From: an uncultured Woeseiaceae bacterium
GTDB lineage: Bacteria > Pseudomonadota > Gammaproteobacteria > Woeseiales > Woeseiaceae
Reading direction: 5' to 3'
Length of the DNA stretch: 5,976 bases
Assembly (NCBI GenBank): GCA_947259435.1
Contig: CAMYMP010000222.1
Location: forward strand, 1 to 5,976
The position numbers were made by a program, and so were the translations under genes. A model generated the notes under the pieces. That model was not told where the DNA came from, searched no databases, and saw nothing but the letters and a program-made list of their open reading frames with translations. Shown here piece after piece: positions 1 to 5,976 of the stretch; positions within the stretch are counted from its first letter, which is position 1, and the number at the start of each line of letters is the position of its first letter.

Positions 1-613
1 AGCTAAGCGTTGGCCGCCGGTCCTCGCCCGGCCGCAGGAACGGCCGCCGGTAAACATCCATCTCTTTGGCGCTGAGTTCGCGGATAATCGATCCCGGTAA
101 AACACGCTCGACAAAAAGATTCTTCTCGAGAATCATCTGTTCGCCAGCTTCGGAGCGAAATGCCTTGAATATGTCTCTGGCGGCGTCCGGCCATGCTTCC
201 CAGCTGACTGGCCGCACGATGCCTTCCATGTAGGCAATGCCGCGTACGTTGTCAGGGTGCTGGCAGGCCCAATCGAAACCGAGCGCGGATCCCCAGTCGT
301 GAATAACAAGAGTTACGTTGTCGCGAATGCCAAGCGCTTCCCAAGCCGCGAACAGAAAATCACGGTGCTCGGTATAGCCGTAGCGTTCCGGACCCGACGG
401 CTCGAGCTTGTCTGAGTCGCCCATGCCGATCAGATCAACGGCGATGCAGCGGCCGTATTCGGCAAGCGCGGGCATGATATTTCGCCATAAATAGGACGAA
501 GTCGGATTGCCATGTTGAAATACGATGGGATCGCCTTCACCCATCTCGACATAGGCCATGCGATGGCCGCGGACCTCAACAAATTGCTTTGGATGTTCGT
601 CTGCCGGGTTCAT
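1..613 (-). CDS. dhaA: Haloalkane dehalogenase, HLD-II (LinB/DhaA-like), 3' end outside window
   Basis: Alpha/beta-hydrolase that cleaves carbon-halogen bonds of haloalkanes by water, giving an alcohol and halide; family members are usually cytoplasmic. The minus frame is open from ATG 613-611 to the window edge, giving 204 residues of an expected 295-300. Visible motifs: HGNPTSS at 34-40 with oxyanion/halide Asn36; VIHDWG at 103-108 with nucleophile Asp106 and halide-binding Trp107; YMEG at 128-131 with catalytic acid Glu130, the position that marks subfamily II; cap-domain segment [13 protein letters not shown] at 168-180; and DRRPTLS at 198-204, very like LinB. These residues sit exactly two positions before LinB Asn38, Asp108, Trp109 and Glu132. 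The catalytic His (LinB His272) lies outside. GAGGAG at 623-618 is a good ribosome binding site four bases from the ATG and supports this start. Substrate cannot be read from sequence. An epoxide hydrolase is unlikely because of the HDWG plus Glu130 pattern. Confidence 0.92.
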   Translation of the reverse strand, partial: MNPADEHPKQFVEVRGHRMAYVEMGEGDPIVFQHGNPTSSYLWRNIMPALAEYGRCIAVDLIGMGDSDKLEPSGPERYGYTEHRDFLFAAWEALGIRDNVTLVIHDWGSALGFDWACQHPDNVRGIAYMEGIVRPVSWEAWPDAARDIFKAFRSEAGEQMILEKNLFVERVLPGSIIRELSAKEMDVYRRPFLRPGEDRRPTLS

Positions 614-639
614 AGCGCTCCTCGGGACTATTGGTGGCG

Positions 640-669
640 ATTATGCTCTGATAGATTGGTGACCTACAA
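640..669 (-). promoter_or_regulatory. Possible sigma70 promoter of the haloalkane dehalogenase gene
   Basis: On the minus strand CATAAT (645-640) matches the -10 consensus at five of six bases. TTGTAG (669-664) is a weak -35 match, 18 bases upstream. Transcription would start near 633, leaving about 20 bases before the ATG, enough for the GAGGAG ribosome site. The 80-base gap 614-693 must also hold any promoter for the divergent symporter genes. I see no convincing plus-strand -35/-10 pair in it and no clear operator palindrome. This is inference from consensus only. Confidence 0.3.
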
Positions 670-693
670 CAAGAATGACTCTCAGGCGGTGTA

Positions 694-951
694 ATGCGTC
701 TCGACAAGCGAATGGCCTATTGGCGCGCCAATCTGAATCTCGTCGGAATTTGTCTCGTCATCTGGTTTGTCTGTTCCTTTGGCTTCGGTGTGTTGTTAGT
801 CGAGCAAATGAACCGCATCAGGATCGGCGGATTCCAGCTCGGCTTCTGGTTTGCACAGCAGGGCTCTATCTACATATTTGTTGCGCTTATTTTCTTCTAT
901 GCCTGGCGCATGAACCGCATCGACAAGAAATTCGATGTGCACGAAGACTGA
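694..951 (+). CDS. Sodium:solute symporter small subunit (DUF4212 family)
   Basis: An 85-residue inner-membrane protein that accompanies VC_2705-type SSS symporters; its exact role (assembly, gating or regulation) is unknown. A short basic N-terminus ends with the family-typical RANLNL at 11-16. Membrane segment 1 runs about 14-36, the conserved GGFQLGFWFAQQGS block is at 45-58, membrane segment 2 about 57-72, and a charged tail with MNRIDKKF is at 73-80. Length and both helices are normal for the family and it looks intact. AGGCGG at 684-689, seven to nine bases before the ATG, is an acceptable ribosome site. The stop at 949-951 is nine bases before the large subunit, so the two are almost certainly cotranscribed. 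Its partner is broken in this sequence, so the intact small subunit may now lack a working partner. The motif MNRI occurs twice, at 39-42 and 73-76, at the outer ends of the helical part. Confidence 0.9.
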   Translation: MRLDKRMAYWRANLNLVGICLVIWFVCSFGFGVLLVEQMNRIRIGGFQLGFWFAQQGSIYIFVALIFFYAWRMNRIDKKFDVHED

Positions 952-960
952 GCAGATGGG

Positions 961-2689
961 ATGAGTCTTCAGGGGCTAACGTATTTCGTTGTAGGGCTCA
1001 GCTTTGCGCTGTACATCGGCATCGCGATCTGGTCGCGCGCACATAATACGGGTGACTTCTACATAGCAGGCAGGGGCGTATCGCCGGTCGCGAACGGCAT
1101 GGCGACAGCGGCCGACTGGATGAGCGCCGCCTCATTTATTTCGATGGCTGGATTGATCGCGTTTCTCGGCTACGACGGTTCCGTATACCTGATGGGCTGG
1201 ACCGGTGGCTATGTGCTGCTGGCATTGCTGCTTGCACCCTATCTGAGAAAATTCGGAAAATTCACGGTGCCGGAATTTATTGCCGAGCGCTATTACTCGA
1301 AGACGGCGCGCATAGTTGCAGTTATCTGTTTGATATTCATCTCATTTACTTACGTTGCCGGCCAGATGCGGGGTGTCGGCATCGTGTTTTCCCGCTTTCT
1401 CGAGGTCGAGGTAACGGTCGGGTTGCTGATCGGCATGGGCGTCGTGTTCGTCTACGCGGTGCTCGGCGGCATGAAGGGCATTACTTACACACAGGTCGCA
1501 CAATATTGCGTCCTGATTTTCGCCTACACGGTGCCGGCGATTTTTATTGCGATTCAGATCACGGGAAATCCGATTCCGCAGCTCGCATTCGGCAGCGAGG
1601 TCGCTGGCAGCGGCACAGCCTTGCTCGACAAGCTCGACGACATCGTTACGTCACTCGGCTTCAATCAGTACACATCGGGGACGAAGAGCAGCATCGACGT
1701 CTTTTGCATCACGCTGGCTCTCATGGCCGGCACGGCGGGCTTGCCGCACGTGATCGTGCGTTTTTTCCCGGTACCGAAGGTGCGCGACGCGCGTTTATCG
1801 GCCGGATACGCACTGTTGTTTATTGCAATTCTCTACACGACGGCGCCGGCCGTTGGCTCGATGGCGCGCTACAATCTGATCGAAACGATCCAGCCCGGCG
1901 CGATCGGCAGCGCTGCGGGCAATCTCGCCTACGACGATCGGCCCGACTGGTTCGAAACCTGGGAACAGACGGGACTTGTCAGCTTTGACGACAAGAACCG
2001 CGACGGACGTATCCAGTATTACAACGACGCCAATGCGGATTTCGCACTGCGGGCAGCCGAATACGGCTGGCAGGGCAATGAGCTCAGCGTCGATCGCGAC
2101 ATCATGGTCCTGGCGAATCCCGAGATCGCCGGCCTGCCGAATTGGGTGATTGCACTCGTCGCAGCGGGCGGTATCGCCGCCGCGCTCTCAACAGCGGCGG
2201 GTTTGCTGCTCGTGATCTCAGCCGCTGTGTCGCACGATCTGATCAAGGGCATTTTTGTGCCACATATCAATCATGGTCGCGGGATATCTGGGCTTCGACC
2301 CGCCGGGCTGGGTTGCGCAGGTCGTGGCTTTCGCATTCGGACTCGCGGCTGCCTCGCTGTTCCCCGTCATACTGCTCGGCATCTTTTTCAAACGCGTCAA
2401 CAAACAGGGCGCGATCGCCGGCATGCTGACGGGCTTGCTGTTCACCTACGGCTATATCGAGTACTTCAAAGGCCTGTTCCTGAAATGGGCGGGCTCGCCA
2501 TGGGGCGACAACGTCGCCGAACACTGGCTGTTCGGCATATCGCCCGAGGGCATCGGCGTTGTCGGCATGTGCCTGAACTTTATCGTAGCGATCACGGTCA
2601 GCCATCTTACGGCGCCGCCGCCCGAGCGCATTCAGCACATGGTCGAGCACATTCGTGTGCCGCGGCATTTCGACGAGGACCACGCATGA
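961..2689 (+). pseudogene. Sodium:solute symporter large subunit (SSS, VC_2705/ActP-like), frameshifted with internal deletion
   Basis: Twelve-to-thirteen-helix sodium-coupled importer of the SSS family; relatives carry acetate or other small carboxylates, substrate here unknown. In the frame starting at 961, residues 1-435 are good symporter: LYIGIAIWSRA 17-27, ATAADWMSAASFISMAG 48-64, YVLLALLLAPYLRKFGKF 84-101, GGMKGITYTQVAQY 169-182, GTAGLPHVIVRFFPVP 257-272, and GGIAAALSTAAGLLLVISAA 403-422, the Na2-site helix, with SHDLIKG following. Homology then stops and the frame becomes Arg-rich and non-membrane. It resumes in another frame at about 2273 with VAGYLGFDPPG, followed by VAFAFGLAAASLFP and FKRVNKQGAIAGML, and ends at TGA 2687-2689. 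Intact relatives, as I remember them, have about 31 residues between HDL and AGY; here 43-44 nucleotides remain, so about 47 are missing (16 codons, loop and start of one helix). The two parts total about 574 residues against roughly 590 normally. Either a true pseudogene or an assembly error. Confidence 0.85.
2263..2278 (+). other. Frame break and deletion point in the symporter gene
   Basis: Upstream, the frame of 961 still gives the family-like segment HDLIKGIFVPHI up to about 2268. Downstream, MVAGYLGFD is read from 2273 in the next frame (+1). Both readings are plausible across the few bases ATATCAATCATGG (2264-2276), so the join is within them. The frame after the break has no in-frame stop for the original reading until 3997-3999, because it coincides with the frame of the M20 peptidase. 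I see no slippery heptamer of the X XXY YYZ kind followed by a strong stem at the join, and coding sequence seems to be missing rather than just shifted, so programmed frameshifting is not supported. Confidence 0.75.
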
Positions 2690-3999
2690 CGATTCGGCAA
2701 TCCGTTTTTCTTGGCGCTGTTGCAATGTGCTTCTCGGCAGGCATCGCAGCGGCGGAACTTTCGCCCGACGAACAGCGCATGGCCGACTGGATTGACGCGC
2801 ACGTGGAAGACTCCATCGCGCTGTTGGCCGAGACTGTGAATATAAGCAGCGGCACAATGAGTCACGAGGGCGTTCGCGAAGTTGGCCGCGTCATGCGGCG
2901 CGAGCTCGATGCGCTGGGGCTCGAGACCGAGTGGATCGATATGCCGCCCGGGATGAATCGGGCAGGGCACCTGTTCGGTCGTAAAGGCGGCAAGGGTACG
3001 AAGTTTCTGCTGATCGGACATCTGGATACCGTCTTCGAAGCGGATGATGAGTTCCGGTCCTTCTTGCGCGAGGGCGATATAGCCCGGGGGCCGGGGGTGG
3101 AGGACATGAAATCCGGCAACGTGGTGATCGTCTACGCGTTAAAGGCCCTGCGGGAAATAGGCGCGCTCGAAGACATTCCTGTCGTCGTTGCGTACACGGG
3201 TGATGAGGAAAAAACGGGCGCACCGCTGTCGATATCGCGCAAAGATCTGATCGAGGCCGGGCAGTGGGCCGACGTCGCGTTCGGTTTTGAAGCGGCCATC
3301 ACGCGTGATGGTTTTGACTGGTCTACGATTTCGAGACGCAGCTCGAGTGGCTGGACTCTCGAAGTAACCGGCAAACAGGCGCACTCCTCGGGAGTCTTCA
3401 GCGAAGAGGTCGGTGCCGGTGCCATCTTCGAAGCGGCACGCATACTCGACGCGTTCTACAACGAGGTTCGCGGCGACGAATTCCTGACCTTTAACGCCGG
3501 GACGATTCAGGGCGGGACCAACGTCGAATACGACTCGCAGCAAAACCGCGGTACGACATTCGGCAAGACCAATATCGTGCCCCGCAAGGTCATCGTGCAC
3601 GGCGGCATGCGTACGATATCGGTCGAGCAGCTCGAGCGCACTCAGGAGAAAATGCGCGCGATCGTCGCCAACAGTCATCCGCAGACGTCGGCGAAAATAG
3701 AATTCCGCGACGGCTATCCGCCAATGGCTCCGACGATTGGCAATCGCCGGCTGGAGAAGGTGTTGTCCGAGGTCAACGAAGCGCTTGGCCGCGGACCGAT
3801 GCGCACACTCGATCCGTTGCAGCGCGGGGCTGCCGACATATCATTTGTTGCGCCGTACACGGATGGACTCGCAGGCCTCGGCGCAATCGGTGATGGCGGA
3901 CATACACCGGACGAACGGGTAGACCTGACCTCCCTGCCGCTCGCCATCAAGCGTACGGCGATTCTGATGTACAGGCTCGGAGCGGTGGCGCAACCGTAG
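2686..3999 (+). CDS. Exported M20 metallopeptidase, glutamate carboxypeptidase (CPG2) type
   Basis: Zinc exopeptidase of family M20, probably periplasmic, removing C-terminal residues (glutamate in the best known relative, CPG2) from small peptides or acyl-amino acids; the real substrate is unknown. 437 residues. Residues 1-23 are a Sec signal peptide: Arg4, hydrophobic 7-20, and an AAA site before Glu24. All expected catalytic positions are present: GHLDTV 111-116 with His112 and Asp114, VEDMKSG 138-144 with bridging Asp140, GDEEKT 172-177 with base Glu174 and ligand Glu175, Glu202 in GFEAA, and His406 in DGGHTPDE. The lid/dimer domain spans about 218-330 with GKQAHSSG at 229-236 and NIVPRKVIVHGGMR at 296-309. 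The ATG overlaps the symporter stop as ATGA, which suggests translational coupling. Because the symporter is frameshifted into this same frame, the open frame continues upstream to 961; the signal peptide and homology show that 2686 is the true start. Probably intact and functional if translated from its own ATG. Confidence 0.9.
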   Translation: MTIRQSVFLGAVAMCFSAGIAAAELSPDEQRMADWIDAHVEDSIALLAETVNISSGTMSHEGVREVGRVMRRELDALGLETEWIDMPPGMNRAGHLFGRKGGKGTKFLLIGHLDTVFEADDEFRSFLREGDIARGPGVEDMKSGNVVIVYALKALREIGALEDIPVVVAYTGDEEKTGAPLSISRKDLIEAGQWADVAFGFEAAITRDGFDWSTISRRSSSGWTLEVTGKQAHSSGVFSEEVGAGAIFEAARILDAFYNEVRGDEFLTFNAGTIQGGTNVEYDSQQNRGTTFGKTNIVPRKVIVHGGMRTISVEQLERTQEKMRAIVANSHPQTSAKIEFRDGYPPMAPTIGNRRLEKVLSEVNEALGRGPMRTLDPLQRGAADISFVAPYTDGLAGLGAIGDGGHTPDERVDLTSLPLAIKRTAILMYRLGAVAQP

Positions 4000-4014
4000 T
4001 ACAGTACGCGGGCG

Positions 4015-4887
4015 ATGAGTCACGCACACGACAACAGCAACATGCGCCGGGTCATTACTGCCCTCGTGCTGACCGGCACCTTCATGGTCGTGGAGGTGAT
4101 TGGCGGCATCATATCCGGGTCACTGGCATTGCTTGCCGATGCCGGCCACATGCTGACCGACACGATGGCGCTGGCACTTGCGGCCGTTGCTTTTCGTGTC
4201 AGCAAGCGTCCCGGCGATCATAAACTGACTTATGGCTACCAGCGCTTCCAGATCCTTGCCGCTTTCGTCAACGGCTTGAGTCTGTTGCTGATAGTGGGCT
4301 GGATTCTGTTCGAGGCCGTGCAGCGATTCATCACACCGCCGGATGTAATGGGGCGGACAATGCTCGTCGTCGCATCGGCCGGGCTGGTCGTTAATATCTT
4401 TGCCTTTATGGTTTTACACGGTGGCGACAAGGACAACCTGAATATTCGCGGCGCAGCCTTGCACGTCGCGGGCGATTTGCTCGGCTCGGTTGCGGCGATC
4501 GTTGCGGCGGTCGTCATCATCTTCACGGGCTGGATGACGATCGATCCGATACTGTCAGTCGCCGTTGCGATTCTGATTCTGAAAAGTGCATGGTCGCTCG
4601 TTAAGCGCAGCGCGCATGTGCTGCTCGAGGGGGCGCCCGAATGGCTCGATGCGGAGGCCATGCAGGCCAGCATCGTGTCGCAGGTTCCCGAGGTGGCCAG
4701 CGTGCATCACGTGCATATCTGGGGGCTGACGCCGCAGGATCTGATGATGACGATGCACGTGCGGGTAAATTGCGAGATTGATAATCCGACGACCTTGATA
4801 CGCAAGATCAAATCACTGATGCAGGACGAATACGGTATCGGCCACTCAACGATTGAACTGGAGACCGAAGACTGCGCGGATCATTGA
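4015..4887 (+). CDS. zitB: Zinc/cation efflux protein of the CDF family (ZitB/CzcD-like)
   Basis: Inner-membrane Zn(II)/proton antiporter that exports excess zinc from the cytoplasm. 290 residues, six predicted helices. LLADAGHMLTD at 39-49 supplies metal ligands His45 and Asp49 in helix 2, and LHVAGDLLGS at 149-158 supplies His150 and Asp154 in helix 5; this HxxxD/HxxxD set is the zinc type, in contrast with the DD-type of Mn/Fe members. GASPEW-like segment EGAPEWL at 205-211 begins the cytoplasmic dimer domain, with VHHVHIW at 230-236 and GHSTIELE at 276-283 at its metal sites. Sequence and length are close to E. coli ZitB, but the N-terminal His stretch is reduced to SHAHD and the C-terminal His-rich tail is lacking. 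It begins 15 bases after the M20 stop with only a weak GCGGGCG ribosome site, so cotranscription is likely. Its stop lies inside the 3' end of hpt on the other strand. The symbol rests on similarity; czcD would be equally defensible. Confidence 0.92.
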   Translation: MSHAHDNSNMRRVITALVLTGTFMVVEVIGGIISGSLALLADAGHMLTDTMALALAAVAFRVSKRPGDHKLTYGYQRFQILAAFVNGLSLLLIVGWILFEAVQRFITPPDVMGRTMLVVASAGLVVNIFAFMVLHGGDKDNLNIRGAALHVAGDLLGSVAAIVAAVVIIFTGWMTIDPILSVAVAILILKSAWSLVKRSAHVLLEGAPEWLDAEAMQASIVSQVPEVASVHHVHIWGLTPQDLMMTMHVRVNCEIDNPTTLIRKIKSLMQDEYGIGHSTIELETEDCADH

Positions 4888-5447
4888 TCGTTGGGTTTCA
4901 CGTGGCCGATATACGGCAGCGTCCGGTCGTGCTCTGCGTAATCCAGGCCGTAGCCGACGACCCATTCGTCGCCAATGCCGAAGCCGACATAATCGATTGC
5001 CAGATCGACCTCGACGCGTTCGGCCTTGTGCAGCAGAGTGCAGGTGCGGATCGACGCCGGGCCGTGGGACTTCAGAATTCGAATCAGATAGCTCAGCGTA
5101 TGGCCGGTATCGACGATGTCTTCGACGATGAGCACATGCCGTCCTTCGATATTGCCGCGCACATCCATAACGAGGCGCACGGCGCCACTCTGCACACTGC
5201 CGCTGCCGTAGCTTGATACGGCGATAAATTCAATCGTGCGCGGCACAGTCATCTGCCGTGACAGGTCCGCGAGAAAAATGAACGCGCCCTTGAGCACACC
5301 GATGAGTACTACGTCGCCTTTGTCGCTGTAGTCGCTGGATATTTGTCCGGCAAGCTCGCTGACACGTTTTTGAATGTCGGCTTCTGAGATCAGTACGGGC
5401 GGCAGGCTCACGATATCTTCCCGGGGAACGTCTATGCCCGGGAGCAT
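4881..5447 (-). CDS. hpt: Hypoxanthine phosphoribosyltransferase
   Basis: Cytoplasmic purine-salvage enzyme joining hypoxanthine (and often guanine) to PRPP to give IMP or GMP plus pyrophosphate. With the ATG at 5447-5445 it has 188 residues. Motifs: VLKGAF 51-56 (pyrophosphate-binding LKG), SSYGSG 78-83 (flexible loop closing over the substrate), VLIVEDIVDTG 105-115 (PRPP-binding acidic motif), Lys141 in LLHKAERV (purine contact), and DEWVVGYGLDYAE 160-172 with RTLPYIG 175-181. These align end to end with E. coli Hpt (178 residues). The start is uncertain. The frame is open up to ATG 5543, but that would overlap the divergent kinase gene and add residues unlike the family. GTG 5411-5409, preceded by GGGGAAG, would give 176 residues and fits the E. 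coli length as well as or better than 5447. The stop TGA at 4883-4881 overlaps the 3' end of the CDF gene by 7 bp, tail to tail. Confidence 0.93.
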   Translation of the reverse strand: MLPGIDVPREDIVSLPPVLISEADIQKRVSELAGQISSDYSDKGDVVLIGVLKGAFIFLADLSRQMTVPRTIEFIAVSSYGSGSVQSGAVRLVMDVRGNIEGRHVLIVEDIVDTGHTLSYLIRILKSHGPASIRTCTLLHKAERVEVDLAIDYVGFGIGDEWVVGYGLDYAEHDRTLPYIGHVKPNDQ

Positions 5448-5499
5448 AGGTGATCCGCCAGGTGGATGCCAGGCGTGAATACGGTAAGGTACGCGTTCG
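5448..5499. promoter_or_regulatory. Divergent hpt / deoxynucleoside kinase intergenic region
   Basis: Only 52 bases separate the chosen ATG codons (88 if hpt starts at GTG 5411). It must hold the kinase ribosome site TAAGGT (5485-5490) and at least part of both promoters, so the promoters probably overlap each other or the coding starts. I could not pick out a convincing -35/-10 pair on either strand, and no PurR-like palindrome is evident. Confidence 0.35.
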
Positions 5500-5976
5500 A
5501 TGAAACGTTCAATCGCAATTGCGGGCAACATGGGCTCGGGCAAGTCGACGCTTGTCGATTTTCTCTGCCGAACCTACGGCGTTACGCCGTTCTATGAGCC
5601 AAACGACGAAAATCCGTATCTCGCCGATTTCTACAGGGACATGAAGGGCTGGGCGTTTCAATCGCAGCTTTACTTTCTGAGCAACAAGTTCCGTCTGCAT
5701 CAGGAGCTCGACCGGCAGCCCGGTGTGGTCGCACTGGATCGGACAATATTCGAGGACGCCGAGATCTTCGCGACTGCGTTACATCAGATGCGCAAGATCT
5801 CAAAGCGCGACTGGGAAACGTATCAGGGACTCTACAGTGCGATTCTGGATGCCATTCGTCCGCCCGATCTGATGATCTACTTGCGCTGCTCGATGCGAAC
5901 TTTGCGACAGCGCATCCGGCTGCGCGGCAGAAAAATGGAACAGGATGTGCCGCTTGCCTACCTCAAGCGTCTGGAG
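5500..5976 (+). CDS. Deoxynucleoside kinase (dAdo/dGuo/dCyd kinase family), 3' end outside window
   Basis: Transfers phosphate from a nucleoside triphosphate to the 5' hydroxyl of a deoxynucleoside, the first step of deoxynucleotide salvage in the cytoplasm. 159 residues are visible of roughly 200-220. The P-loop GNMGSGKS is at 9-16 with Lys15. YEPND at 32-36 carries the presumed catalytic base Glu33. FQSQLYFL at 53-60 is the substrate-pocket helix with its conserved Gln. LDRTIFEDAEIF at 79-90 is the DRS-type motif (Asp80, Arg81; Thr replaces the usual Ser). PPDLMIYL at 121-128 precedes the lid, whose arginines are in RIRLRGRKME at 138-147. An in-frame TAA at 5485-5487 limits the start and ATG 5500 is the only early candidate; TAAGGT nine bases upstream is a good ribosome site. 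It is divergent from hpt, another salvage enzyme. Base specificity (adenine, guanine or cytosine) cannot be decided from what is visible. Confidence 0.9.
   Translation, partial: MKRSIAIAGNMGSGKSTLVDFLCRTYGVTPFYEPNDENPYLADFYRDMKGWAFQSQLYFLSNKFRLHQELDRQPGVVALDRTIFEDAEIFATALHQMRKISKRDWETYQGLYSAILDAIRPPDLMIYLRCSMRTLRQRIRLRGRKMEQDVPLAYLKRLE

Noticed and set aside
3..194. 63-codon minus-strand frame at the left edge
   Set aside because: It is in a different frame from the haloalkane dehalogenase, which covers the same bases with strong motif support.
808..921. Perfect 12-base direct repeat (ATGAACCGCATC) at 808-819 and 910-921
   Set aside because: Both copies encode MNRI in the same frame of the DUF4212 protein, at family-typical membrane-flanking positions; best explained by protein constraint and codon bias.
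2263..2290. Programmed ribosomal frameshift as an explanation for the broken symporter
   Set aside because: No slippery heptamer with a following strong stem is visible and about 16 codons of conserved spacing seem to be missing, which frameshifting would not explain.
2276..2685. Arg-rich 137-codon stretch in the 961 frame that might be a novel domain between symporter and peptidase
   Set aside because: The other frame over the same bases encodes clear symporter helices and loops; the Arg-rich reading is an out-of-frame product of GC-rich coding DNA.
2267..2857. 196-codon minus-strand open frame
   Set aside because: Lies opposite the symporter end and peptidase start, is Arg-rich with no recognisable domain, and has no ribosome site; a shadow frame. 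The same applies to minus frames at 3139-3678 and 4236-4673 and the plus frame at 1506-1988.
3999..4007. GTAC-A-GTAC palindrome between the peptidase and zitB, as a possible zinc-responsive operator
   Set aside because: Too short (4-bp arms), overlaps the peptidase stop codon, and does not resemble a Zur or MerR-type ZntR site; chance is likely.
4879..4889. GATC-ATT-GATC inverted repeat at the zitB/hpt junction as a terminator
   Set aside because: A 4-bp stem without a T-run on either strand; not a credible rho-independent terminator.

Overview
The window looks like an ordinary, fairly GC-rich chromosomal segment of a Gram-negative bacterium. A proteobacterium, probably a gammaproteobacterium, fits best: there is a two-component sodium:solute symporter of the VC_2705 type, a close ZitB-like zinc exporter, an Hpt close to the enterobacterial form, and a peptidase with a Sec signal peptide. 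Species cannot be resolved. I see no RNA gene, CRISPR array, insertion sequence or phage gene, and no gene-free stretch longer than about 100 bases.

Layout. (1) 1-613, minus: 5' two-thirds of a haloalkane dehalogenase (HLD-II, LinB/DhaA-like), cut by the window edge. (2) 614-693: divergent intergenic region. (3) 694-951, plus: small DUF4212 subunit of a sodium:solute symporter. (4) 961-2689, plus: the large SSS-family subunit, broken near 2263-2278 by a frame change that appears to come with loss of about 16 codons. (5) 2686-3999, plus: exported M20 metallopeptidase of the glutamate carboxypeptidase type, overlapping the symporter stop by ATGA. (6) 4015-4887, plus: ZitB-like Zn(II)/H+ antiporter of the CDF family. 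(7) 4881-5447, minus: hypoxanthine phosphoribosyltransferase, tail-to-tail with the CDF gene and overlapping it by 7 bp. (8) 5500-5976, plus: start of a deoxynucleoside kinase, divergent from hpt and cut by the window end.

How they fit together. Genes 3 to 6 run head to tail with gaps of 15 bases or fewer and probably form one transcript: a sodium-coupled carboxylate or amino-acid importer, a periplasmic peptidase that could release small acids or amino acids for it, and a metal exporter. Hpt and the deoxynucleoside kinase are both nucleotide-salvage enzymes sharing a 52-base divergent region. The haloalkane dehalogenase has an intact visible active site and may be independent.

The main anomaly is the broken symporter. 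Its shifted frame is the frame of the downstream peptidase and contains no stop, so 961-3999 reads as one 1012-codon chimera that should not be taken as a natural fusion. I found no evidence of a new biological system.
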